A program made the position numbers and the translations under genes. From the NCBI GenBank assembly GCA_964020155.1, contig OZ026551.1, forward strand, positions 2,183,518 to 2,247,517: a stretch of 64,000 nt of DNA. The letters run 5' to 3'. The notes under the pieces were generated by a model. It was not told the origin of the DNA and did not search any database. It saw only the letters and a program-made list of their open reading frames with translations. The DNA comes from Chondrilla cf. caribensis (Eukaryota; Porifera; Demospongiae; Chondrillida; Chondrillidae). This document shows, piece after piece, positions 52,236 through 64,000 of this stretch. The number at the start of each line of letters is the position of its first letter. Position 1 is the first letter of the stretch.

Positions 52236-55200
52236 AGACTAGCTACCACTGGCCTGCATAGAAAGGATTGTTACAAATTAAACTACTACCATAGACTGAG
52301 CCAGGGAACTTTATCTCATGCGAAAAGTGAATCAATGTTTCTATTCAACTTGCAATAGTAGCTAATAGCTACAGCTATTCTTAATGTGTCAACAAGGACA
52401 AACGAATTACATAGCAATCTTGGTATGCTGACATGGGATGGAGAAGTAAAGGTCTGTGAACCCACAGTACTGCCAACACTTGATTCCTGGTTAGCAGCAG
52501 CAACATACAGGATGCAATCGCCAACACTCCACTACCACCATACTAGTATAGTTTGACGACAATTTCAGCCTATGTGGAAGGCTAGCGTGGAGCCATACAT
52601 TATGTACATCATTACATACTCATATATATTGATATAACATCATATTAGACTAGCTAGGTGCAACCCAGTGTAAGATCTTGGAGTGGTTTGAAGGCAATGG
52701 AACAACAATTTGAAATATCAACTAATATGTCTTATTTACCAATGACATGACCGCATGGCATCCTAATAGCTGCAATAGTCAAAATCTTCATGGTACAAAT
52801 ACAAATGAACCATTTTACACATTCAAGTAACTGAAAGGTGAAAAAAGGTGTAATTAAAACCACCAAGGAAATAACAGAAGAAAGGATAAGTCCATGAGTA
52901 CTGTGAGAATGCCCTTGTGACCCACTGAGGACACTCTTGGGTAGCTTAATATTTGTAATCGATGAGCATTTGATTGATAATAGAACCAGACAGCAAATTA
53001 GTGAACACTCTCTGTTACCTATTACATTTTAAATTAGACAATGCCTACCTGATCTATCTATTAAATTGTCTCTACGTACCAGGACACAAATTAGCTTCAT
53101 CCCACAACCCCCACCCCTCCAGTTGTGCTGCAATAGATAAAGTGGCAGATATTGATTTGAACCTGATGTACGTACTCTATCAGAGCCACTGTACCACATC
53201 TATGTTCTGTGGACAAAATACAGATAAAGAATCGTGTTGATAAAATGGCGACTTACATAGTATTTCACTCCGATTTGTAGATCACCCTCTTCCACTTACG
53301 CATTTAATGTCAGATCAAAAAACGATATTATGGTGAACGGTTTCTCGGCTTGCACGTGTCTCTTATCCATGGTAAGGGCAGGTTCGTCGCTGCTAGTGGG
53401 CACGTGGTCCGATGCATACATCACCTGCGGAAGTTAGTACACATAAGGAGATAAGAGACGATGTACATCGATGGCAGGATGAGACAGAATATCAGTGGTA
53501 CCTCATATGCCGAGTGGATAGGCAAAGAGTCGTGAGCACATTTCTGCATCGATCGGACAGCATCACATGGGACGATACAGACAAAACGGGACACACTCCG
53601 AAGAGAAACATTGCTCTGGTTGTCCGGTTGTCTCTTATTCTCGATCCTCGGGAATGAGACTTCTCGCAACTCTGATACGAATGCAGAAATAGAAGTAGTG
53701 AATAAATTTCCATAAGTTTAAACTCCGTTCCGAGTCACTATAGTGACCGTCTCCATAACCGTCAAACTGGAATCCATGCACGTGATTGGTTGCGCAACTC
53801 TGGTAAAGTTAGGGAAAATGGCCACCAGCACGTGAAGCGAGTCTGAAGAGACTGTGGATAAACGGGTACTTGCGCAATTTAATGCGAAATGGTGATTTGG
53901 TTGGTGCGCCTTTTGGTTTACCTCTTGGTGTGAGCAAAGTTAACTTCCAAGCACTTTGTAGTATTGTCCTCGCAAACGTGAGTTGTACAGATTGGATTGT
54001 TGACAAATAACTGACATATGCTAGGTGTACGTCGAGACTTCACGTATGCGCACCGCATGATAGATTGGATTGATATGTAACCGCATGTTGCGGCAGCTTA
54101 TTGGTCACGCGATAGAGGTCCATTATGTCCTTCAATTACTTCAGGGAAGTACTTCACCATTAATCGCAACCATGTGTTAAGTAATACACCGTGTAATAAC
54201 TGTTGAGTCAGCCTGCAAAGTTGTGGTTAATTGATTGATGTCAATTAACACCCAATCATGGACATAAACAGATACCCATTGGCAATTATTAGCCATAGGC
54301 CACAATATACCTTTTTATCCATTATAACCGACCTCTGTATGCATTTATAATGAGGCACAACATATGGTTATCTAAGGCTGTTTTAAGTGCAGTTTTCCTT
54401 ATAATCCTAATATCGTTAGTTTACATTTGCCATAAGGCAGTTATCACCGTTTCTCGATATGTATTGCCTTCATAACCAGGTGGTAACCATTAGGTATAAA
54501 ATAATAATAATATTCTTATTATTGTAAAAATATTAGTCCAAAGCAGCATTGTATTATGGATGAACGATGAGTTGCTATATTGACAATTATTGTACATACT
54601 TTAATGATTATAGTCAAGTGTGCATTAACAAAGGAAAGTGTTCAAATTATGATATAGCGTCTTGTATCCTGGTTGAGGGGTAGATAAAGGGAATAATATG
54701 CGTACATAAGCCATGTAACACAGGTTTCAGTGGTTGGATTAATTGCATGAGAACAAGGCAGGAATTTAGTATACACATTTCTATTGCTTAATATGGTGTA
54801 TAGAGCTATGGGCATATTTGCAGTATAAATTGTCTATCACTCACCACCCCAGGGTAAGAGTCAGCTGTACGTATCCAGCTTAGGTGTGCTGCAGCACACC
54901 TAGGCAGGATATTACTATTAGTTGCAGTTACTTCTATATGTGTGTATGTGTACAATGCACTACACGGGCTGTGTCTCTAGTAGGTCCAGTCAATTTCAGA
55001 CTAATTACATCTGTTTGAACAATTGTAATGAAACTTTTGAACTTGTTGATAAACTGATATTTCCCTCAAACCCTGATTAGGAGCTAGAAGACCCACATAT
55101 GCATTAACACATAAGCAGTACGATAATGTATAAGTAATCGACATATGATTTGTGTGCCATGTTGTAATATGGAACTATGTATATATCTCTACATAAATCT

Positions 55201-55260
55201 ATGATGCTATGACTTTCATGTGCTGTGTCCGCACTAATGTGCATACACATTGTGAGGTGC
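52236..55260. other. Unique intergenic DNA, GC-richer at 53.25-54.15 kb
   Basis: 53250-54150 is richer in CG dinucleotides, with CACGTG at 53400 and a CACGTGATTGG at about 53779, like an invertebrate promoter. An AAAATGG start at about 53817 leads to only five codons. The frames at 53412-53713 (both strands) match no family I know. A transcription unit may start here. Confidence 0.3.
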
Positions 55261-55267
55261 AAGAATT

Positions 55268-55341
55268 CCTTGTGACTGACTTGATTGCTCAATGTCCGTA
55301 GACGAGAGGTGTCCGTTAATAAAGGTTCCACTGTATATGTT
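55268..55341 (-). mobile_element. Solo end of a pogo/Tigger-type element
   Basis: The minus strand reads CAGTGGAACCTTTATTAACG then GACACCTCTCG, beside TA, resembling the CAGT.GAACCTC..TTAACG ends of pogo-like elements. Only one end is seen. Confidence 0.4.
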
Positions 55342-55506
55342 ATTAGAACAGGTGCATATGATGTGGCAAACAAGGAAAATCAATTAAACCGACCTTAATC
55401 TACTTTTGTAATCTATAGCCTATGCATGTGTTATTGCTTTAACACTTACGTACATGTAATTGTTCTAATTGATTGATAGAATGTATACAAAAGATTCACA
55501 TGCATG

Positions 55507-55562
55507 CTTTCTACAGTTTCCTTCCTACTCTATGTACAGAGTAGGAAGGAAACTGTAGAAAG
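55507..55562. repeat. Perfect 25-bp hairpin
   Basis: CTTTCTACAGTTTCCTTCCT... (55507-55531) is the exact reverse complement of 55538-55562; loop of 6 nt (ATGTAC). No element ends or gene around it. Confidence 0.92.
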
Positions 55563-56710
55563 TTTTGTGTAATAGGTATACACACATTGGTACTTGCACT
55601 AAGCTCTGCTGTGTTAGTTTTTAGTTTGTGTGATTGAAGTTCTCATCATCTAGGACCTACAGTTCTATGTATAAACTACTTTCATAGACCTATTTTGTAG
55701 CTACTGGTGTTGGAAATTGGTTGTAGTTTTCAAATTTAGTTCACAGTAATCGATTGATTGATCCATTAATTAATCTGAAATGGTAATTATGTGGGCGTAG
55801 CCGGAGGCCACTATCATTCACTTGAGCAGTCTCCAAGTAAACTTGGTTCAGAGTCTTAACTCATCCCATTTTCCCTTCTCAGATCCTCTCATATTTCTAT
55901 CTTAAACCTGCATGTTCAATGATTGTTGTGGGTAATGTGGTGAGGGGGCTGTCTCTTGTAATACTTATGCAAATTTGTCCTGTTATTAACTGATTTGCCC
56001 ATCACCATTAACAATAACAAGATTTGACATGAAACTTGATTGATTGTTTGTCCCACTATCCATTCCATTATCCACAAGCTATATACAGTATTGTACTCTC
56101 TCTCTATAGAATAGCTAGTGGATGATCTAAAACATCAATCAGATATGAAACTGTGATGGTTAGTCATGCACATGTACAGTAAGTGAATACGCATGTACAT
56201 ATGTAAGTACTTGCAGTGATGTAATCCCCTCGGATATGTAGCTAGAGTATATATGGTTCATGAACATGCATTGGTTTGCCTCCCATGGACATCAGATTAC
56301 ACATCTCTGCCGACTGGTAGGTTCTACATTTTTACATACAAACATTAAGGATTGCAATGTACGTACATAGCTCCCAATACACCCTGTGGTAAGACTTCGT
56401 GAGTATCCTGTATGTGATTACTACATATCCCTGGGTGATACACACGCCTAACCCAGTCCCTGTTTCATGTACACTATATACACCAATACTTTATACCTCG
56501 GACAATAAGTACAGATTTGGTGTATCCTCCATAGTATAATATATGTATATTATTGTTACTGGGCGTGTTTGACTGCAATGTGTTTATCATCCCAGATTGC
56601 ATTAATTGTTCCATATTTTCCTATTGGCATTGGATATTTATGTGGAACAGTATGTTATGTTGTGCGTGAGTACTATTCCAGCAATCACTCTTGACCATTT
56701 GTACACGCAG

Positions 56711-57771
56711 ACTAACAACGAAGAGCTTCTCGTCTCTGGTTCAGATGATTTCACATTGTTTTTACGGGAACCATCTAAAAGCAAACCTTAACAAAGATAT
56801 AGATACATACATAAAACAGGTACGTACATATGAGATCTTGTCCGAACTGTACTGTTCCCAACGTTCTCCTCATATATTGAGAATATGTACCTGTGTGTAA
56901 TGATAATCAATTGAGGTTTTAATCCTTATGTAATCCTTTACAGGGGACCAGCAACTGATAAATGATGTTAGGTTCTCACCAGATATGTTACTCATTGGAA
57001 GTGCTTCTTTTGACAAGTCCACCAAACTGTGGGACGGGAAGAATGGAAAGTGAGTTTATGACACTCACAAATCAGCAAGCAGTGTAGCCCCAAATCATTC
57101 ACAAAATGCATGAGTAGTTAATAAGGAGGTGACTTATAAGGTTGAGGAATCACCAGGTATACTATTTTGACTGCTTTTTAATACTTTCTATGTATGTGGT
57201 TGTTAATAATTTTAAAACCAAATTAGTCTTCCCATGGTGTAGTGCATTTCATTGTTGATGGTTGGTTATGTATGAGCCTCTGATTGGGTCCACCACTGTA
57301 TTGATGTGCAGACATTGTCCCAGTATTCAAATATCTGTAGCCCCCAATAGATTTTCATATCAATGGTCTGTTTTGGATAGTGTTGTACCTATAGTGGATA
57401 TTGTTATCGGTGCAAATAGAGTATCAGTTTGACATCACTATTGATATTTGGAATAACAATGTTTGTTTGGTGTGTTGTGTGGTGTGGTTTGGCGCCACTA
57501 ATTAAGAGTTGTCTTGACAGCCACTAACTAATTACTGAGCAATACTATGCCAATGAGATTGGCAATTCGTATTGGCCATCAGTTGCTCCTAATACTGTTT
57601 GGAATAAATGGTGAATTCAGTTAGTGGTAAATCACTAGGTCTGTGAGATGTATTTGATGCGTAACACTGTTTATTGTTTATTATTTAGATTGGTAACCAT
57701 TAATTTTTGGTAAACATGTCAGTCGTGTTTACCAAGTCACTTGGTCTGCTGATAGCCAACTTGTTTGCAGC

Positions 57772-57818
<47 letters not shown>
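56711..57818 (+). pseudogene. NLE1: Broken NLE1 (Notchless) WD40 fragment
   Basis: Three exon-like pieces in order. (1) 56711-56819: ELLVSGSDDFTLFLREPSKS, the Notchless WD signature with W changed to R and a one-base loss at AAACCTTAACA that leads to a stop. (2) 56944-57049: after tttacag, QQLINDVRFSPDMLLIGSAS then FDKSTKLWDGKNGK, ending at a good GTGAGT donor. (3) about 57719-57774: VYQVTWSADSQLVCS, which then runs into (AC)n. Notchless is a WD40 assembly factor of the 60S ribosomal subunit. N-terminal NLE domain and remaining blades are absent, so this is a decayed partial copy. Confidence 0.75.
57773..57818. repeat. (AC)n microsatellite cutting the NLE1 copy
   Basis: Starts right after TTTGCAGCA within the WD codons. 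A second GCAGCAACACACACAC occurs at 57900-57915, a small duplication of the junction. Confidence 0.9.
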
Positions 57819-57821
<3 letters not shown>

Positions 57822-58134
57822 TTGGTTGTATATGTAATTTCCATAGAATTGTTCACTCAACATTAGAAAACTCATTTGTGACATAAGAAAATATTTTTTG
57901 CAGCAACACACACACGCAAATAGATGAAATGTCCAGGGTTATTCCATATTGCAGGCATCTTCAGATTGTCATCCAAGAGTCCACTAAATTTGGCCAGTAA
58001 TCCTAAACAATACCAGGACATTGGTAGATATGCTGAATCCTTTTGGCTTTTGACAGTTGAAGGTATGCCATTCTCCTAGGTAAATTTCTCACACACCAAG
58101 TCCACATCCCTGTCCATGTATTATAAATGTACAT

Positions 58135-58239
58135 GTGTTTGTGTGTGTGTGTGTGTGTGTTTGTTTGTTTGACAATCATGTGCCTTCATGTCTTATGACT
58201 TTACTCTCCGGTTGTGAATTAGAAGAAAAATTGTTGATG

Positions 58240-58310
<71 letters not shown>

Positions 58311-58313
58311 TGT

Positions 58314-58409
<96 letters not shown>

Positions 58410-58480
58410 ATGCATGTGTGTGTATTTATGTGTGTATCTGTATAGGTGTGTGTATGCATACATGCATGCATATCTGTAAA
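58135..58480. repeat. (TG)n microsatellite within a dispersed repeat
   Basis: The longest TG tract of the window (about 58240-58409). It is preceded by ATCATGTGCCTTCATGTCTT and GTGAATTAGAAGA, the shared left core of the microsatellite-bearing repeat. Confidence 0.9.
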
Positions 58481-59163
58481 TACGTTATGCAGGTGTATTC
58501 TAGACATCAGTGAATGGCTTAGGAATGTACAAAGTTGATTACACCATTGTTTACAGATAGCTTGTTATCATCCCACTAATTACGTATAACAAATGATAGT
58601 ACTCAGTAGATGAGTCGAAACATGAAGCCTATGTCAACCTTACTATGGGATAGGGTTTCCTTGGCATGTCTCCCCACCCCTATGTACCCCCTATACATCC
58701 TCAGTCAGTTCCATACCATAGTAACACATTCACAGTGCGTATTGGATCAGTGGTAGGCTACGACATCAATAGTCATGAACATGGTCCGGAATCCATTTTA
58801 ATTGTATGCAAGTGCATACGTTACACTATAATGTGGATTTTGTCTCCAGAAATGATTGCAAATTCAATGTACAAACCTATGTACTGTAACTAGTTTGTTA
58901 TAATATACTTTCTGGATCAATAGATGGCATAAGTAAAGGATATCAAATTGGAGCACACATGAAGCTGAAGATGAAGAGGAAAAATATTGTCATTATTCAT
59001 TTCCCACAAATCACTTGACATCGATAGCAGTAATTAATAAATTGTATTATTACAATATCAAATCATTCAAGTGTATGTATTATAATCAATAATGATATTG
59101 TATTATTCATATATGCATAATTGTTTTTGATAACAATAATTATTATACATAATATATGTGAGC

Positions 59164-59673
59164 GTGCAAGCGAAAAGGGCCCTTAGCCATTGTTATCAAA
59201 ATGTTCAGAATGTATCAAAACAGCCAAATAACACAAAATTTTCGGTTTTCGTTTTATTGGATCAAATTGTTTATATAGTGATAAAGAACAAGTTCTGAAA
59301 GCGTCGTGTCGATACGATTCATAGTTTTTGAGAACGAAGCATTTTCGTCAAACGTTCAAAGTCGCCATTTAAAATATGCGGAGTTATGCGGTTCCATCTT
59401 GAATGCGGATTCGCCTTGAATGACGTCATGAATCTCCATTGGTCAGTATGCATTACATCTTCAGTATACGGATCCAGTGCCAAAAACGGAAATGAACCTG
59501 TTATCCGTTATAACGTTGCGCGGAGAGACTCAAATAAAGACCTGTAGCGCATAAATAGTCGCTCCTATGATCTAAATGATAGCGCCATCTTCTGCAATGT
59601 GGAATAGGCTATCGAACAATACCAAAAACGCGCATTCGACAAAAAAGTCGCTAAGGGCCCTTTTCGCTTGCAC
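59164..59673. mobile_element. 510-bp MITE with 24-bp terminal inverted repeats
   Basis: GTGCAAGCGAAAAGGGCCCT continuing TAGC at the left is repeated inverted at the right end. The interior is CG-richer than its AT-rich surroundings. An older copy lies at about 11150-11450. Target duplication not clear. Confidence 0.85.
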
Positions 59674-61440
59674 ATACACATATAATATTTAATAATTTGT
59701 TATATATACATATTTTATGGGCAATATAATTATTATACATATAATTATGCATGATATATGTGATAGTCCAGGGGATGCCGGAATATGTAAATTTGAGGGC
59801 TGCAGAATTGAAAATTGACTTGTTGCATAATATTATTATGATTATTCTTGTGCATTGTTCATGTGATACAGACCATCGATCTGCATGGTGCATGTCAGAG
59901 TCACAATCTCATTTATATTCATATACATAATATATATAAATTGGAAGTGAGAATTTAATTGTGAATAATCCATAATGCAAAAAATGATATTTATATATAA
60001 TTATTATATAGAAGGTTATATAAAATTTAAGTCGTACCTCATTAAGGTATTATATCCATCAATATCCCAAAATGGTACCAAAATGGTCAGCAATTGGCCA
60101 ACAGTAATAATTGTAGAATCTCATGCCTTGAAACTACTGTAATGTAATAAATTTACCTGTGTTAACAAAATTAATGTTCTTAAGTTAGACATCAGCACAC
60201 GTCACACTTCCCAGGAATGTTAAGAGTTTATAATATTTTATACGTACAATTAATATCAACATTCTACTAACGCAATATGTTGTGTACATTTTCCTTGGGT
60301 GAATCCTCTCACTCTATATTGCTAACATTTAAAAAACAGGCCTTAATTAGTGAGACAAACATGCACAGTTGTATCTTATTGCACTTAAGTACATCATGAA
60401 ACATAATGGAATTATAATAATATGCATGTTTCTTGTATATAATATTCTTTGCAATAATAATGATTATCATTATTGATTATTATTGTATTTTGAGAAATAC
60501 ATACCTAAATATATTATTATGTGTATGCATGTATGCACATACATACACAAAAAATATTGATATTAATATAATATTATTATGCTATTATAATCTGCTAAAT
60601 TAGATAATAATAATATTTGACTTCATTGGATTAGAACTGTATAATAATAATTCTGTCTAGAAATGATCCATACTTTTATTTTAGGTGATATATAATCAAC
60701 ATAAATTATTAGGTCAAGCTAATAACATCACGATCACCAATTGCAATTATTATTTCATCAATGTGCCTAATAATTATTATTTGTTATGGTCACAAAGACA
60801 GATTAATACATATATAAATATATGTTATATGTACACATGTCGATACATTGATATCGATGTTTATTATAATAGATAATTAGTACATATTAATCAACATTAT
60901 AAATTCTAATAACAATACTTTTTATTAGCAATGTACTATATTTAGAAAATGATCCATAATGTATACGATTGTTGTTGTAATATTAAATGACTTGAAATAA
61001 CCATATTATCACTACTTTTAATCATGTATTGATTGGTTGAACATGTTTGAATAGTGAACAATTATATGCATTATCATTAATTTAAATTAATTTGTTTACA
61101 AAAAAGCAGGCAGGTGTAGATCAATAATCATAATGTACATAACCATGTTACTTGCAATATCAGTGAAAAAGTAGTTTTAAAATCTTTATAAAATTATAGA
61201 TAAAATTGATAGATGAGTCTGTTGGTATTTGGGATATATTTGCTGACAATTGATGTGTCTTCATTGCTTATGATTCTACTAACAAGCTGTGGATGAGAAC
61301 TAAAGAATCAGTAGGACATTGTGTGTGTGTCCGATTTATTGGTGATTCAAATGTTAATACGTACACTACAAATTACATCCAACAGGATGAAATCCAAGCA
61401 CCAGCTATTTCCTTGTTACCTTTACTGTTTTGATGAACTG
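59674..61440. other. AT-rich intergenic DNA
   Basis: Long ATTATT/TAATAA stretches. At about 61255-61340 a TGTGTCTTCATTGCTTATG core with a very short TG tract is another, collapsed, member of the microsatellite-bearing repeat. No gene. Confidence 0.5.
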
Positions 61441-61539
61441 GGCACTTATAATAAGTAATTAGCATACACTGGCCAGACCGCAGGACAGGTATCTACAATA
61501 CTACCCAGTTTGGCTTCGTGGCTTTTAAATTTTTGGAAT

Positions 61540-61540
<1 letters not shown>

Positions 61541-61583
<43 letters not shown>

Positions 61584-61655
61584 TGTGGTGTGTGTGTGTG
61601 TGTGTGTGCGTGTGTGTAGGTGTGTGTGTGCGTGCGTGCGTGCATGCGTGCGTGT
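61541..61655. repeat. (TG)n/(TGCG)n microsatellite
   Basis: TG tract with GTGGTG breaks followed by CGTGCGTGCG units. Confidence 0.95.
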
Positions 61656-62487
61656 TGAAGCAATTACACTGGTAGTATCCCGCACAGCTCAGCATTGTAT
61701 GTCATATTTGTAGAACAGTAGAGGTGCTGGCTGCAATGAGCACTTTCAAATACCCCTTCGGACAAAATGATAAACTGTAATCATGTAGGTACAAATTTTA
61801 TATGATGCCTTACATAAAATTAATTATTGCACGCACTATCAAATCCTGTAAATAAAAGGTTACATTGAAAGTACATACACATTGTATGCATGTGTATGTG
61901 CATACACGTGTGGATGTGTGTGATGTGTACATTTTCAAGCACAGTTTGTTTACATGCAGTCCATATTTCCTAACTCTCAGCCAAAATAAAGCTTCTGAGA
62001 TCAGCCATGATCGAAATCAATCTTCACTATATTGAACAAACATGCATGATGATGACATATTACATGATACCAATGTCTGCTCTAACTACATCTAATAATA
62101 GCACTGGTGCAAATTAAAACAGATTTCTTATGTATCTGCTGGTAGTTGATTTAGTATGCATCTGAATGAACAATGCTGCCTAACTTTGCCTATAATAAAA
62201 TGACCAGGTCCACCAACTGACCACAGACTAAATGCCATGACAAAACAATATAAACTTTACAAGCAAGACAAAGCCCTTGACAAGGACACCCTCTGTTATT
62301 CTTCTGAATTCAGACCACCTTGTACAAACCACAGGTGTGAATAAATACACATACTTAAACAAACACAGATGAAATGCTTCCCACAATCAGTGCAGTACAC
62401 ACTGCACACATAATAAGAATGCACATAAAAGTACACATGTACATGTACAGTATGTATGTAAAAAGGAAGATACCACACCTAATCACA

Positions 62488-62553
<66 letters not shown>
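62488..62553. repeat. (AC)n microsatellite
   Basis: Pure AC tract of about 66 bp immediately 5' of the second copy of repeat block D. Confidence 0.95.
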
Positions 62554-62556
<3 letters not shown>

Positions 62557-62579
62557 CAACGTATTAGTGAGACAAATGC

Positions 62580-64000
62580 ACTAATACAATCCCCTACATC
62601 CATATGCCGGGCCAGGTATCAGATTTTGACTGCCTTCTCCCTCTTTTAGGTTTTTAATCTTATACATCAAATTTGAATTGCGATAGTACCAGTTAATATT
62701 AATAATGATGTGATCTCATTATGTGTGCAACAGCTATGTATAATTATATACAAAAACACAACACATCTTAATCTCCGAACCCTCACGGTAAGAAGTATAT
62801 TATTAACCATCAAAGCCCACCTACCTATAAAAGTAATGAACTATGACTTAATTCTTTGCTGATGAGCGCTAGAGTGGAAATTATACTGGGTATAATGTGT
62901 GGATGTACTGATGAACTATAATACATTTAGATTTGGATTCGTATGCACTAAAAGTATTACATGGATATGTGTGCATACATGGATATTTACTATTCCACCC
63001 CTTCACCACTGCACATCATGCACACTCCCTGCATGCAATGCACATCACACCCTCACCTCCAGTCACTTCATGTCCCCACCTCCACACATCACATCCTCAC
63101 TTGTAAAAGTTAGCACAGAGGATTGATTTGAGAACCACATCCATACGGCAGAGCCATACATACACATGGACATGTACTTTGCATGTTGCCATAAGAACAT
63201 AAGTGATAATGTAATAAGCCTTAGTGTCTAGGTTAAGGGTATTGATATAATCATCTTTTTTGAACTTTACCTGAGAAACTAATTGCTAATAATTGCTCGC
63301 CAGATGTTTGGTCAATGATATAGCTGTCCATACAGTGGCAATGTACAGAAAGTGGAAGTGACTGGCAGTGTGCTACGTACTATACACACTAAATATATGA
63401 GATATGCCACGTGTAAGCACTGGGTGTACATGTGCATGAAAATAATGGGTATGTGGAAGTACTGTGTCCTATAGGCATTCACACACAGGTACACACACAG
63501 GCACACACACACACACACACACACACACATGCACGTACACACACATGTACAAACATAAACACAATGTCCTATTTACTTCCATCAAGTTATAATCTGCTCT
63601 ATGAGTGTCACAAGATTATCAAGAATATAGGTCAACTAGTCTGCTTAATCCATGAAAAGTTGTGCTCTGAATGGAATTATTGAGGAATATGAGAATACAA
63701 CAAGTCACCCCATGGTAAAATTGGCGCATCAAATGTAGCCTCACAGTTTAGCAGCTTACCCAGTACAAGAACACCACATCCTATCTGGACCATCAGGGTG
63801 ACTCTGCCCTATCATACAGTCTGTAGTTCATATACACACCAAGCACAGCATGATCACCTGACAGTGTACATATCATCCCACACAAACTGCTTACACATGA
63901 CTTGTTCTGCACTACATGGTATGGCTGTTGAAATATCATGGGACAATTCTCATCACATGCAACATTCACAGAGAAATTGACACTAGTCTGCGTGTATGTG
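62580..64000. repeat. Repeat block D, uninterrupted copy, cut by the window end
   Basis: Collinear with 28708-29452 plus 30838-31480. It provides the empty site for the 1.39-kb element and contains a short (AC)n at 63490-63530. Confidence 0.8.

Noticed and set aside
53412..53713. Opposed frames of 73-82 aa
   Set aside because: No recognisable domain, no splice context, and they overlap on both strands.

Overview
Eukaryotic, almost certainly animal nuclear DNA: AT-rich, with GT-AG introns, many (TG)n microsatellites and a dense load of short DNA transposons. A tandem pair of CARD-NACHT NOD-like receptors in an AT-rich, intron-containing genome best fits a marine invertebrate. A demosponge is my first guess and a cnidarian the alternative; no species can be fixed from the sequence alone. 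No prokaryotic or viral gene was recognised.

The core of the window is two paralogous NLR genes in the same orientation. Gene 1 (about 3.3-15.1 kb, 12 exons in my model, 1248 aa) and gene 2 (about 32.1-44.5 kb, 11 exons, 1118 aa) have matching exon phases from the CARD exon to the stop codon: CARD exon, a 62-nt linker exon, one very large NACHT exon (about 1.77 kb), then six short exons encoding a divergent leucine-rich/superhelical C-terminus. Every splice phase I assigned is compatible and both joined models are multiples of three. The 5' exons are unrelated: gene 1 probably starts with a hydrophobic, membrane-anchor-like exon plus an acidic exon, gene 2 with a short exon behind a TATA-like promoter and a lysine-rich exon. 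The CARD exon and the first two thirds of the NACHT exon are nearly identical between paralogs, while the C-terminal exons are strongly diverged.

Between and after the NLRs lie: a minus-strand ubiquitin-conjugating (E2) fold ORF with a (CA)n tract pushed into its N-terminus (16.1-16.86 kb); a decayed reverse transcriptase with YADD (about 17.95-18.47 kb); three copies of a large 3'-flanking repeat unit (18.86-21.29, 21.29-23.77 and 45.06-47.48 kb); a decayed Tc1-like element (24.8-25.5 kb); copies of other large repeat blocks (0-1.4, 17-17.95, 26.9-29.4, 30.8-31.5 and 62.6-64.0 kb); and a broken Notchless (NLE1) WD40 copy at 56.7-57.8 kb. The remaining 47.5-56.6 and 58-62.5 kb is mostly degenerate repeats and AT-rich DNA.

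Because the window is internally duplicated, several transposon insertions can be read against an empty site in a paralogous copy. Two introns of the NLR genes and one flanking unit carry terminal-inverted-repeat elements with TA target duplications. Other elements show 8-bp (hAT-like) or 5-bp duplications. Several long perfect or near-perfect hairpins (25.74, 37.38 and 55.51 kb) stand out.
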